DNA from: Maratus speciosus
Taxonomy: Eukaryota > Arthropoda > Arachnida > Araneae > Salticidae
Direction of reading: 5' to 3'
DNA: 64,000 bases
Assembly: GCA_963932465.1 (NCBI GenBank)
Contig: OZ010796.1
Span: 80,299,292-80,363,291, forward strand
Translations under genes and position numbers: made by a program
Part shown: positions 35,692-46,118 of the stretch, piece by piece
Layout: the number at the start of each line of letters is the position of its first letter
Numbering within the stretch: the stretch's first letter is position 1
The notes under the pieces: generated by a model
Database searches by the model: none
Seen by the model: only the letters and a program-made list of their open reading frames with translations
What the model was told of the DNA's origin: nothing

Positions 35692-35949
35692 TCTGTAATC
35701 CTTATTTTTATTTATTCTTTCATTTATTTAAGAAAGGTCAACTTTCTTTCTTCTTTTTCTACTTTAATTTTGGTTATAGATTTTAAAAACCTTGATCACT
35801 CATTTAGAAAGTGTTTAAGACTCCGAATCAGTAAAATGCTCCAAAAAAATGATTGTCAAATCAGTTTTCAATCAAATTATAATTCAAAGTATAAATTTGT
35901 TCCAATTTGTTTGAATAAAAATGGAAACAGTTCAATTAGATATATGTTA

Positions 35950-36170
35950 AATTTGTGTTTTTAATATATTATACTCTTTTATTTATCTACCAATGAAGTT
36001 TTAATTTCGTTATGGAAAATTAGCCGGAGACAAATGCTGAACTATTTATATTATTTTAAGTACAAATGGGTTATTCTTCCATACTATTACTGGCATGCAA
36101 GATAAGATTTAAATAATTTATGTTTGAAATTTATTTAAAAAAAAAACAGTCAAATCAGTCAATTAAGATA
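35950..36170 (+). repeat. direct repeat pair, copy 2
   Basis: See 33570-33780. Two copies in the same orientation, about 2.4 kb apart now but about 1.3 kb apart before the hAT-like insertion. Confidence 0.6.
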
Positions 36171-36551
36171 CATAAAAAAAAAATGCATTTCAAAGCAGAC
36201 TTTTTGGTTATATGAGAGTGTAAAAATGGAAAATGTGTGATGTTTAGAGGTTTAAAAAATTACAGTAGCGAAAACTGCAAAACTGAAATTTCATTGACAA
36301 GTGTTACCATTCTCAAAATGACATCAGCATTATTGGAAAGACACATTTGTCTTATAATATGTACCTTTATAATAGAGATATATATTTAAAAATTGTGTTT
36401 TGCTGCTGTTTAATTTTTCCTAATTTTTAAATAAAAAAATTATGTTTGCTTCTTTGAAGTTCTTTTTTTGTGTGTGTGTGTGTGTTGGTGGTTTACTTAC
36501 TTAATGAGGGGTATTTGTAAATTATGGGTTTAATAAATATTTATTTTTTGC

Positions 36552-37230
36552 TAATTATAGAAAAAAAAATCCAGCATAAGTTTGTGTTAATCAATTGTTT
36601 TTTATCTATTCAGCAGCTCCAAAATTCCCTGCATTATTACACCTGACCATGCCTTCACATCAAAGCCACACATAATTTATTTTTAAAAGTACAGTGAAGA
36701 CCAGGTAATCATATCTGCCAGTCTTCTCTATTAAACTCAGTACTTCAGTTTCCACTATTTGATATTCAGCCTCTTTGCTGAATATTCCATTGGGCAAATA
36801 CTGAATGACAGTTGGCCAAATACAGAATATCTGTTTTGAACACTACATATATTTATTCAAACATCTTGTTTTTCTCAATACCATAATTTTCGACCTATAA
36901 TCCACAGCGGCGTATCCGCAGTCGCAGTTTTTAGCCCTTATAAAAAAATTTCAGCAGATAATCCACATCGGCATGTAATCCGCGGATTATACGCCAGACT
37001 ATACGGGGATTACTCATTTTTTTCAACATTCCAAAGTACTACTAATAAAGCACCTCCTTATTTATTTAGTTCCTCTATTTAAATGATAATTGTATTAAAA
37101 TAACTGAAAAAAATAACAATAAAATAATTACAAATTAAAAAAAATACAAAAAAAAATTTTCTATTGAATTTTATATCTAAAACATAGAATGTCTTGTGAT
37201 CGATTTGGCTATAGATTTATGATAATAATC
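36552..37230 (+). repeat. inverted repeat, original (left) arm
   Basis: 679 bp whose complement lies at 38146-38826 inside the 5' LTR. The arm covers 327 bp of flank plus the first 350 bp of the TA-flanked element starting at 36879. Several CpG sites of the left arm (such as in CGACCTATAATCCACAGCGG) are decayed relative to the copy in the LTR. Confidence 0.9.
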
Positions 37231-37587
37231 GACACCTATATCGATTTGACTGTAGATTTATGCTTGATTATTTCGTAATTTTATGGTATGGTTCAAAACA
37301 GCTGAAACCAATGACTAAATCTTCTTATCTTTCCAAACAATGACTCTTGTAATAGGAATACACGAGGGAATGCATGTCTATATTGACTCAGACAAAATCT
37401 AAATCATTTCAGAATAATCGAGCTTCAATGGATATTTGTAATTGAATCATCGAATGTTAGTTGTTTTCGTTGGATATGATTGATGTGATATATTAGTATA
37501 TTATACTATTTTTAATTTTATATTTTTTAATCCCCAACAATGTAAAATAATGCTTTTATTTTATTACGTATATTATGTCAGATTAAA

Positions 37588-37740
37588 TTCTTATTGAATG
37601 TGTTATCTAAAAGAATATTAACACAATGTTAACAAGTTATTTTGAAAAGTATTTCACAAAAATTGACCCATTGATGCAAACAAAAACAAACTGATTTTAA
37701 AAATAATAACTTTTTTTTTTACTGTGATTGTATATCATAA
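37588..37740 (+). repeat. direct repeat DR, original copy
   Basis: 153 bp, nearly identical to 37994-38145 (TTCTTATTGAATGTGT at the start and TGTATATCATAA at the end). Confidence 0.9.
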
Positions 37741-37764
37741 CACTCAGCGCGTTACAGTTTAAAA

Positions 37765-37922
37765 AGCTTTTTAATATTTGACAATAAATTTATGCTAATT
37801 CCGATACCTATATCGATTATGGGCCTACATTTATGCTAATTCCGATACCTATATCAATTTGGCTATATATTTATCCTAATAATCGGTACCTATTTCCATT
37901 TAACTATAGATTTATGCTAATT
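37765..37922 (+). repeat. minisatellite, about 40-bp unit
   Basis: Units TTTATGCTAATTCCGATACC followed by TATATCGATTTGGCTATAGA, about four copies, the last cut by the retrotransposon. The array resumes at 45586-45690. Confidence 0.8.
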
Positions 37923-37993
37923 GTTATTGTAGAATCTACAATTCATTTTTCCCCATCCCTTTCCACCTTATTGTTCCACCTTATATTTCCACC

Positions 37994-38145
37994 TTCTTAT
38001 TGAATGTGTAATCTAAAAGAATATTAACACAATGTTAACAAGTTATTTTGAAAAGTATTTCACAAAAATTGACCCATTGATGCAAACAAAAACAAACTGA
38101 TTTTAAAAATAATAACTTATTTTTTACTGTGATTGTATATCATAA
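37994..38145 (+). repeat. direct repeat DR, copied version inside the LTR
   Basis: Same orientation as 37588-37740, differing at only a few positions (such as GTGTTATCT to GTGTAATCT). Confidence 0.9.
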
Positions 38146-38826
38146 GATTATTATCATAAATCTATAGCCAAATCGGTCACAAGACATTCTATGTTTTAGA
38201 TATAAAATTCAATAGAAATTTTTTTTTTGTATTTTTGTAATTTGTAATTATTTTATTGTTATTTTTTTCAGTTATTTTAATACAATTATCATTTAAATAG
38301 AGCAACTAAATAAATAAGGAGGTGGTTTATTAGTAGTACTTTGGAATGTTGAAAAAAATGAGTAATCCCCGTATAGGCTGGCGTATAATCCGCGGATTAT
38401 ACACCGATGTGGATTATCTGCTGAAATTTTTTTATAAGGGCTAAAAACTGCGACTGCGGATTATACGCCGATGCGGATTATAGGCCGAAAATTACGGTAT
38501 TGAGAAAAACAAGATGTTTGAATAAATATATGTAGTGTTCAAAACAGATATTCTGTATTTGGCCAACTGTCATTCAGTATTTGCCCAATGGAATATTCAG
38601 CAAAGAGGCTGAATATCAAATAGTGGAAACTGAAGTACTGAGTTTAATAGAGAAGGCTGGCAGATATGATTACCTGGTCTTCACTGTACTTTTAAAAATA
38701 AATTATGTGTGGCTTTGATGTGAAGGCATGGTCAGGTGTAATAATGCAGGGAATTTTGGAGCTGCTGAATAGATAAAAAACAATTGATTAACACAAACTT
38801 ATGCTGGATTTTTTTTTCTATAATTT
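38146..38826 (-). repeat. inverted repeat, copied (right) arm inside the LTR
   Basis: Complement of 36552-37230 at very high identity. It includes a mirrored terminus of the TA-flanked element (TTACGGTA near 38493-38500). Confidence 0.9.
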
Positions 38827-39852
38827 ATATATATTATTTACAGTAAATATTTACTTACTGTAAACTGGATTCCCATATCTTTTCTTTTTTTTTTTTTTTA
38901 CTTTATACTTTTACTTTATTTTTTTCTGCTTGCTCGTTGCTTGCATCGAGCATTGTTTATGTTTAGCCGTCGCGGATCGACGGAGTTGAGCGGGCGTCTT
39001 CCTCTTTCTGGCATGCAGCCATTTTGAATTGCGATCGCATTCGCAATTTCATTTTGTTTAATTACTTCTTTAAAGTCCTTTTTAAGTTCATTTCAATTTT
39101 AAATTGCATCTCAGTTATTTTCTAGGATATTTTAACAAGGTAGTAATTTTTTCATGTAATTTAAAATGCTTTAAGTAAAACTAAGAAGCCGCCAAAGTAT
39201 GTAAAATACATGCTTCATTTTCATTGGCTGCCGAAACGCCGCTCTCATTTAAAGGTCCGCGATTCTGCAAAGAGGTTGTGTTGTTGTTTTCGCATGCTGT
39301 TATGTTTTGTGGTGTTATCCAGAGATGTCAGCCGCTTCTTATCGTGTGCGTCATATCCTAATGTAATTTGATGAGATATCGTGGTTAATTATTTAAATTT
39401 TCGATACGTTTTAACAAAAGTTAAAAGCATGTTTTTCGTTAGTTATAAAGTTAAAAATGGAGGAATCTCCAAAAGTTAGTAAATGATTCGGTATGAAGTG
39501 TATCCAACTAACGTCAAGTATTAGAAAGGAAATATCGCTGTTTAAAATATGGGAGTCCAGTGTTTTCTTTTCTTCAGATGTAAATAGTTCAACTGCAAAG
39601 AAACCGAGATGGTTTTGTTCTGTCATTTTCAAGCCAATAAATTTGTTCCTGGATATCTCTTTGTTTTCAAGTCTTTAAACAACACCAGTTTCTGTAAGTA
39701 TTCTTTTCTCATTTCTTTATCACGAGAAGATAATACCAACTCACCACCATGAAATACTCTGCTACAGAAAGAGGAATGCAATTTGCAACTAAATATATCT
39801 AAACTGATATGATTAACTTAGAAAAATGAACACTCAAACTGCAAATCACAGA

Positions 39853-39866
39853 GGTTATGGGCCCAG
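39853..39866 (+). promoter_or_regulatory. primer-binding site, initiator tRNA-Met anticodon arm
   Basis: GGTTATGGGCCCAG lies two bases after the 5' LTR. It is complementary to the anticodon stem-loop of animal initiator tRNA-Met (CTGGGCCCATAACC). Drosophila copia is known to prime from a half-molecule of this tRNA at the same region, so an internal tRNA primer is expected here too. Confidence 0.9.
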
Positions 39867-40038
39867 GAGCCCTTTCTCTGCATGGGGAAGTGTGTAATAT
39901 TTTGAAGAAAAATAGAGGTGGAATTGGAAAGTTGGTTTATCTTTATTTCTTATGAAGAGTGTATTTATATTGTGAAAAAAAGGTAGTCCTGAATATCTCT
40001 TGCCCATTTTATAATATACTTGTGTATATAGTTTATGT

Positions 40039-40875
40039 ATGTTTAAAATTCATGGTAAAAACAAAATGGCAGTAAACTCTGTAATTTTAACTCGGTATAA
40101 TTACCGGGAGTGGACTCGCTATATTAAGTGTATTTTACAAACTGAAGGTTTATTTATGTGGGTAGAAAAGAAAAATTGGCCTAATGAAACTGATTTAGGT
40201 GCCCTAGATAAATTCAAACTAAATCAATATAAGCAGAGAGCTGCAGGTATCCTTAAAACATATGTTTGCCCAGAAATAGGATTGACTATTGGTCATTTAG
40301 AAAAAACCCAGATGAAATCTGGGATACGTTAAAATCTACTCTAGAAATAGAAGGCAGGGTGTTGAAATCATTTCAGGTGAATGAATTCAGAAACCTTAAA
40401 ATGAATCCTGAAGAGGATATTCCCTCTTATATAGCTAGATTTGAGGAGGTTTACCGCCATGTGGTGGATGCAGGGGAGGAAGTTGCCGAAAAACATAGAT
40501 GTTATCAATTTATAGAAAGTCTCCCGGAGAGTTATGACTATTTAATTAGAGAATTAGATAGAATGCCAGAAAAAGATTTTAAATTTGCAGAAGTAAAAGA
40601 CGAAATTTTAAAAGAACACTCCAGGAGAAATTTACGGGAAAAACAGCGGAATGAAACATTTTTTGCCTCTAAAGCAAGGTTTATTAATGAAAGTAGCTCA
40701 AATCTCCAAAGGGTTAGTTTTTCAGAAGAAATGTGTTTGGAGGACGATTATAGTAGTAATAAAAATAATGTAAGAGATAAGAGTTATAAAAACCAAAAAT
40801 CTAGTGAAAAGGATAAGGAAAGAAATTTAAATTCTTATATAACAGAGTTAACAGAGAAAAGAATGAGTACTGATG
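40039..40875 (+). pseudogene. gag: copia Gag, frameshifted
   Basis: Gag is the capsid-forming protein of the retrotransposon. The first frame starts at 40039 or, more like other copia Gags, at the Met at 40066 (MAVNSVIL, then NYREWTRYI). At the A-run near 40301-40306 the frame moves by minus one, after which DEIWDTLKSTLEIEG, SYIARFEEVYRHV and YQFIESLPESYDYLI continue as in the UBN2-type copia Gag domain. The usual C-terminal CCHC zinc knuckle is not found. In its place the sequence ends in a lysine/serine-rich stretch and a run of C (about 40884-40898). The frame change is in the middle of the capsid domain and lacks a correctly phased slippery heptamer, so it is read as mutation, not programmed shifting. 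Confidence 0.85.
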
Positions 40876-40911
40876 GGATCCCCCGCCCCCCCCCCCCCTT
40901 GTTGGGAATGA

Positions 40912-41226
40912 ACTTTGGACTCTGCATCGACCTCTCATATTTGTCAAAATCGGCAATTCTTTACATGTTTAGACAAACCTCCAAAGGGTACAGTAGTAAA
41001 AATGGGAATGACTCCCCATGTGGTTGAAGGTATAGGAAAAGTTAGTTTTAGAATTAGAGAAAATAACAGGGTCTTAAGAATTAATTTGCATGATGTACTA
41101 TACGTACCCGATATACATAACAATTTGATATCCATGTCTAAAATGGATTATGCAGGTATGCATGCAAAACTGGATAAAGGGTTTAAAATTTTTTCTCCAG
41201 ATTGGAAATATTTTGTATACTGCTAG
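40912..41226 (+). pseudogene. copia protease
   Basis: The aspartic protease that matures Gag-Pol. The catalytic signature DSASTSH sits at about 40918-40938, followed by the typical LHDVLYVPDIHNNLISMSK flap/C-terminal region at about 41086-41145. A TGA at 40909-40911 lies three codons before the catalytic Asp, where related elements have an ordinary residue. The frame is back to that of the N-terminal part of Gag, so the C-run upstream has again changed the frame. It stops at 41226 while the protein-like continuation shifts to another frame. Confidence 0.85.
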
Positions 41227-42448
41227 GCTCAAGAATAGATTTTATGTGTTACATGCTCTCAAAGAATCTTCTTCTAATCTTTTGCAGGAAACTAAACCTG
41301 ATACTGGTGAGAAATCTTGTCAGAAAATCTCTAAAAATTTTAAACAAATTAGCTTAACAAAGTGTAAAGCAGAAGAATCTAGTCCTAAAAAGTTAGAGAA
41401 AAGAAATAAAATTAACTCAAAGGAAAATTTTATTAATCAAAGTATGACAAATGAGTTAGGTATTAAAAGTGAGGTTAATGATATAAATCAACAGTATAAT
41501 AAAACTTATAAAATTGAACGAAATAATATTATGCTTTGGCATGAGCGCCTTTGCCATGCAAATGTAAATGTAATCAAAAAGATGGTAAAAGAGAATTTAA
41601 TACGAAATTGTGGACCATTGCAGGGAAAAGAAACCACATGTGAATATTGTATTATGGCAAAGAATACTAGAGCACCCCATTCTAAGTTAGAGCAAATTAG
41701 TTCAAATGAACTACTTCAATTGGTTCACAGTGATGTCTGGGGTCCTGCGCCTGTTACATCAAGAAATGGTTATAGATATGTACTTACTTTTTTAGATGAC
41801 TTTAGCCGTAGAGCATTTTGTTATCCTTTACATTCGAAAGATGAAGTTTTTGCAAAAATCAAGCACTTCATCACATTTGTAGAAAGACAAGTCAACAAAA
41901 AGGTAAAAGTGTTAAGAACAGATAACGGTCTCGAATTCTGTAATGATAAAATAAAAAGTGTACTGGAAAATATGGGGATAAAGCATGAAAGAACAATCAT
42001 ATATAGTCCTCAGATGAATGGAGTTGCGGAGAGATACAATAGGGTATTACTGGAAGGAGTAAAAGTTTATTTATTAACAGCCGGACTTCCTGCTTCTTTT
42101 TGGGTAGAAGCCATAATGGCTACTAATTATGTTCGTAACCGAATATTGCACATGAATATAAATGCCATTCTTTTTCAGCGATGGTATGGATCCAAACCAT
42201 CGATACGCCACTTAAAGCGGTATGGTTGTGTGGCCTATGTACACCAAACCAAAAGTAAAAAAAATAAATTTCAGCCTAGAGCTAAACGTGGCATTTTCAT
42301 TGGATATGGTTTGGGATCAAGTGGTTACAGAATATATCTCCCTAATGAAAATAAAATTATAGAATCTAAACATGTCACCTTCGACGAAGACCAGTTAAAT
42401 AGAACTGCAAGTCAAAAAGTAATTCATCGCCCTTTTTTGATTTCTTAA
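41200..42448 (+). pseudogene. copia integrase
   Basis: Integrates the cDNA into the host genome. Visible in order: a pre-integrase HHCC finger (WHERLCH near 41536, CEYC near 41642), and the DDE core with Asp in HSDVWG (41732-41734), Asp in RTDNGLEF (41921-41923) and Glu in NGVAERYNR (42029-42031). This is the expected D-x62-D-x35-E spacing, with all three acids kept. The C-terminal part has the RAKRGIFIGYG motif of copia integrases. The frame ends at 42446-42448; at the T-run 42433-42438 coding potential passes to the next frame. This is the best-preserved domain of the element. Confidence 0.92.
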
Positions 42449-43656
42449 GTGATGATAGTAATGTTTTTACAGGTAACCAAAAACCCATGACTGAAACAGA
42501 AATGGAATCTAAGAGTGGCGAAGGTTCTATAGAAACGACTCCAGAAGGTGAACGAGAAACGAAGGCTCGAGAAATGGAGGGAGAGACCACATCTGAAGAC
42601 AAATTGGTGGATGATCCATTGGATGAAGACAAAGCTGTTTTTCATCGGTATATGAAGATAAGGAAGAAGGGGCAAACTGCAGGTAAAATCGATACTTATT
42701 TATTGGCCCCATCTGGCAAACAACTTAGATCCTCACAAGAGCTTAGAAAGTATTGTAATGAAAACAATATAATTTATAATGATAGTGTCGCTAATTTTTC
42801 AGCGAAAAATACATATGAGGGAAAAATTCTTTTAGACAGAAAAATAACAGGAATATCTCATGATGAGGCTCTTTTGACTGAAGTAGTCATACCTCTAACC
42901 CCCCGTCAAGCTAAAACTCTTCCTGAATCAGAAAAATGGAGGGAAGCTATAAATAAAGAAATCCAAACAATGTTAGATAGAAAAGTATGGACTGCCGTCC
43001 CAAGAATAGATCAAAAGGTCATAGGAACAAAATGGGTATATACAATCAAAGAAAATATTGAGGGATAGAAAGAAATCTATAAAGCAAGGTTAGTCGCTCT
43101 TGGAAATAATCAAAGAACGGGTTTATATTATAATGAAACATTCAGTCCTGTTGTCAACTTTACAATAATACGTCTTTTTGTAGCATTTTTTATTCAAATC
43201 TTAAACTGGGCACATTCTTTACTTGATGATAAGTGTGCATACCTATATGGTGATATAGACAGTGATATCTATATTAAACAACCAGAAGATTACGTTATTC
43301 CAGGAAAGGAATCTTATGTTTTAAAATTAAAGAAGGCCATTTATGGTTTACACCAGGCTGGAAGGTGCTGATATAATGATTTACATAATAAGTTAATCTC
43401 AAATGGATTTAAAGAAGTAACAGGATTAACATACGTTTATGCATATGGAAAAGAAGCTATAGTAATTGTATATGTAGATGACCTCCCTATCTTTGCTAAA
43501 GATGAAGAAGTTTTGAACAGAATTATAAGTTTAATAGAATCAATTTATGAAGTGAAAAATTTAGGTCCTCTATCTACATTACCAGGAATAAATTTTAAAA
43601 CAGAAGATGAGAAAATAATTAATATAAATTGTAAGAATTACATTGAAAAGATTTAA
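42430..43656 (+). pseudogene. copia reverse transcriptase with stops
   Basis: Begins with an acidic linker (42448-42640), then WREAINKEIQTMLDRKVW, VIGTKWVYT, TAG at 43066-43068, YKARLVALG, the first catalytic region (SLLDDKCAYLYGDID), LKKAIYGLHQAG, TGA at 43369-43371 (a Trp position in relatives), and the active-site YVDDL at 43471-43485. The frame ends with TAA at 43654-43656, and the continuation is in another frame. All hallmark motifs of RVT_2 (copia) reverse transcriptases are readable, but two internal stops make it non-functional. Confidence 0.9.
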
Positions 43657-44425
43657 TGTTTCTGATTTCTCTACAGTATCTTTACCAGCCTCACCAGGTG
43701 TTGCTCCAGTTCCCGCTACAGAAGAGGATGAGTTTCCAGAACACTTACCATATCGGAATCTGTTGGGATGTCTCCAGCACATCGCTCAGAAATGCAGACC
43801 TGATATCGCCTGGACAGTGGCTACCTTATCACAATTCACTGAGAAACATAGCTTACTACACTATAAAGCTCTCATTAGAACTCTGATGTATTTAGCAACG
43901 ACACGATCTCTAGGTATTAAGTTGCCATGTTCAAGTCTTCCAATTCAACTCGCCATCTATGCCGATGCCTCTTGGGCTAGCAATGCTATCGACCGAAAAT
44001 CATGGAGCGGATATACAGCTATGTTGAATGGTATCCCAATAACCTGGCGTGTCACCAAACAAACTTGTGTAGCATTAAGTCCGATGGAAGCAGAGTTCAT
44101 CTCTGCGTCGGTGGCCGCAAAAGACTTAAAGTTTCTGAATACCTCATTGCTAGAAATTAAGAAAATTCTAGGACTTGATGATTCGATTTTCCAACGACCT
44201 ATTTTATTCTGTGACAATACAGCAACTATCGCATTTACTAAAAAGAAGGCGGACAATGTTAAAAATCGCCACATCGACTTGAAGTACAAATTTGTATGAG
44301 ACTGGTATCAGCAAGGCTTGTTTGATATTCAACATATAAGCACGCAAGAGAACCTTGCAGATTTGCTTACTAAAGCTCTAGTCAAAGAAACCTTTCTCAG
44401 ACTGCAAGAGTCTTTCTTACGGTAA
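43643..44425 (+). pseudogene. copia RNase H with one internal stop
   Basis: Degrades the RNA strand of the cDNA hybrid. After the connection segment (LPYRNLLGCLQHIAQKCRPD), the RNase H core shows YADASWAS (Asp at 43964-43966), SPMEAEFISAS, FCDNTATIAF and NRHIDLKYKFV. A TGA at 44297-44299 (a CGA-to-TGA type change) interrupts before DWYQQGLFDIQHIS and QENLADLLTKAL. The natural stop TAA is at 44423-44425. The tail ADLLTKAL is typical of the copia Pol C-terminus. Confidence 0.9.
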
Positions 44426-44532
44426 GAAGTGGTAAAGATGTTTGAAGGAAAAAAAAAACAACAACCTTGATTAACTTTTCAAGGGACTTGAAAAAAAAAT
44501 CTCTTTATTTTTATTTCTTTGTAGAAACGGAT

Positions 44533-44550
44533 GGGAAAAAGGGGGCATTT
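44533..44550 (+). promoter_or_regulatory. polypurine tract
   Basis: GGGAAAAAGGGGGCA (44534-44547) immediately precedes the 3' LTR, where plus-strand DNA synthesis is primed. Confidence 0.8.
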
Positions 44551-45585
44551 TGTAGAATCTACAATTCATTTTTCCCCCATCCCTTTCCACCTTATCAAAT
44601 ATTTACTTACTGTAAACTGGATTCCCATATCTTTCCTTTTTTTTTACTTTATTTTTTTTTCTGCTTGCTCGTTGCTTGCATCGAGCATTGTTTATGTTTA
44701 GCCGTCGCGGATCGACGGAGTTGAGCGGGCATCTTCCTCTTTCTGGCATGCAGCCATTTTGAATTGCGATCGCATTCGCAATTTCATTTTGTTTAATTAC
44801 TTCTTTAAAGTTCTTTTTAAGTTCATTTCAATTTTAAATTGCATCTCAGTTATTTTCTAGAATATTTTAACAAGGTGGTAATTTTTTCATGTAATTTAAA
44901 ATGCTTTAAGTAGAACTAAGAAGCCGCCAAAGTATGTAAAATACATGCTTCATTTTCATTGGCTGCCGCCACGCCGCTCTCATTTAAAGGTCCGCGATTC
45001 TGCAAATAGGTTGTGTTGTTGTTTTCGCATGCTGTTATGTTCTGTGGTGTTATCCAGAGATGTCAGCCGCTTCTTATCGTGTGCGTCATATCCTAATGTA
45101 TTTTGATGAGATATCGTGGTTGATTATTTAAATTTTGGATACGTTTTAACAAAAGTTAAAAGCATGTTTTTTGTTAGTTATAAAGTTAAAAATGGAGGAA
45201 TCTCCAAAAGTTAGTAAATGATTTGGTATGAAGTGTATCCAACTAACGTCAAGTATTAGAAAGGAAATATCGCTGTTTAAAATATGGGAGTCCAGTGTTT
45301 TCTTTTCTTCAGATGCAAATAGTTCAACTGCAAAGAAACCGAGATGGTTTTGTTCTGTCATTTTCAAGCCAATAAATTTGTTCCTGGATCTCTCTTTGTT
45401 TTCAAGTCTTTAAACAACACCAGTTTCTGTAAGTATTCTTTTCTCATTTCTTTATCACGAGAAGATAATACCAACTCACCACCATGAAATACTCTGCTAC
45501 AGAAAAGGGAATGCAATTTGCAACTAAATATATCTAAACTGATATGATTAACTTAGAAAAATGAACACTCAATCTGCAAATCACA
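44551..45585 (+). repeat. 3' LTR
   Basis: 1035 bp, TGTAGAATCT to AATCACA, uninterrupted. Contains the same YY1-type motif (44750-44761) and AATAAA (45371-45376) as the 5' copy. Confidence 0.93.
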
Positions 45586-45690
45586 GTTATACCTATATCG
45601 ATTTGGTCCTCCGTTTATCCTAATTCCGATACCTATATCGATTTGGCTATAGATTTATGCTAATAATCGATACCTATATCGAAATCACCT
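45586..45690 (+). repeat. continuation of the 40-bp minisatellite
   Basis: After the GTTAT duplication the array resumes in phase (ACCTATATCGATTTGG, TTATCCTAATTCCGATACC), two to three units. Confidence 0.8.
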
Positions 45691-46118
45691 TCCGCTTTTT
45701 AGATAACGTTCAGTTTAAATTTTGTAGTGTTAAATAACACGTTTTCTCTTAGACATTATTATAATTTTCAACGTCATAACAATACACTATTTCATAAATG
45801 ATTGAGACTGAAATTTTTGAAAGAAATGAGTTGAGAAATGCTTTGTTCATCATTGAAACATTTAGCCAAAAGACTAAAAAAATAACATAAAAATCGGAAG
45901 CCATTCCCACTTGCACGTCACGTCATATGTGAACCAATCACGAGCAACTCCGCAAATGGTCGATAGCAGACAATCGTGCGGTAGAATCTTGATGTCTGAT
46001 GTGAACTTCTGCTTAAAAAAATTTCAGCAGATAATCCGCACCGGTAGATTATCTGCACTTAAAAATTTTAAGGTTTTTTAACAGATAATCCGCGGATTAT
46101 AGGCCAGAAATTACGGTA
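45691..46118. other. right part of the TA-flanked DNA element
   Basis: Unique AT-rich sequence ending in the CAGATAATCCGC-type subterminal repeats (46025-46118). Confidence 0.6.

Larger units (their letters stand above)
37972..38844. repeat. composite templated insertion inside the 5' LTR
   Basis: The 3' LTR runs CCACCTTAT directly into CAAATATTTACTTACTG; the 5' LTR has about 873 bp between these. The insert consists of a short echo of the LTR motif (TTCCACCTTATATTTCCACC), a direct copy of 37588-37740 (37994-38145), and, starting on the next base, an inverted copy of 36552-37230 (38146-38826), then a short AT filler. All the copied sequence lies within 1.5 kb upstream. Confidence 0.9.
37928..39850 (+). 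repeat. 5' LTR, interrupted
   Basis: Length 1923 bp against 1035 bp for the 3' LTR. The excess is the segment at about 37972-38844. Recognizable internal signals: CCGTCG/CGACGG hairpin near 38967, GCAGCCATTTTG (39015-39026, a perfect YY1-type CAAAATGGCTGC on the other strand), and AATAAA at 39636-39641 as a likely polyadenylation signal. Open frames here (39411-39632 and 39493-39678) recur in the 3' LTR and are not genes. Confidence 0.92.
37928..45585 (+). mobile_element. Ty1/copia-type LTR retrotransposon, complete but inactive
   Basis: Two LTRs begin TGTAGAATCT and end AATCACA, flanked by an exact 5-bp target duplication GTTAT (37923-37927 and 45586-45590). The rejoined target reads CTAATTGTTATACCTATATC, which matches the surrounding 40-bp minisatellite unit and confirms the ends. 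Domain order is Gag, protease, integrase, reverse transcriptase, RNase H, which is the copia (Pseudoviridae-like) order. The reading frame is broken by at least four frame changes and four stops. The LTRs differ by roughly 20 substitutions in about 1 kb by eye, so the insertion is not recent. The 5' LTR carries a later 0.87-kb insertion. Confidence 0.95.
36879..46118. mobile_element. TA-flanked DNA element, split by the copia insertion
   Basis: Left end TACCATAATTTTCGACC (36879); right end read backwards from 46118 TACCGTAATTTCTGGCC. Both are followed by CTATAATCC and a subterminal ATAATCCGCGGATTAT palindrome (left about 36974-36989, right 46085-46100). Removing the retrotransposon and one copy of its target duplication leaves an element of about 1.57 kb. 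TA edges suggest a Tc1/mariner-like class, but this is inference. Internally it holds a minisatellite (37765-37922 continuing at 45586-45690), and the copia element landed in one repeat unit. Confidence 0.6.

Noticed and set aside
39411..39678. Protein-coding frames in the 5' LTR repeated at 45146-45413
   Set aside because: Their duplication is explained by the two LTRs; both strands are open and no known LTR protein matches.
40295..40310. A-run in Gag as a programmed minus-one frameshift site
   Set aside because: The codons across it are GAA AAA ACC, so the slippery heptamer is out of register, and the shift lies inside the capsid domain where a programmed shift would make no sense.
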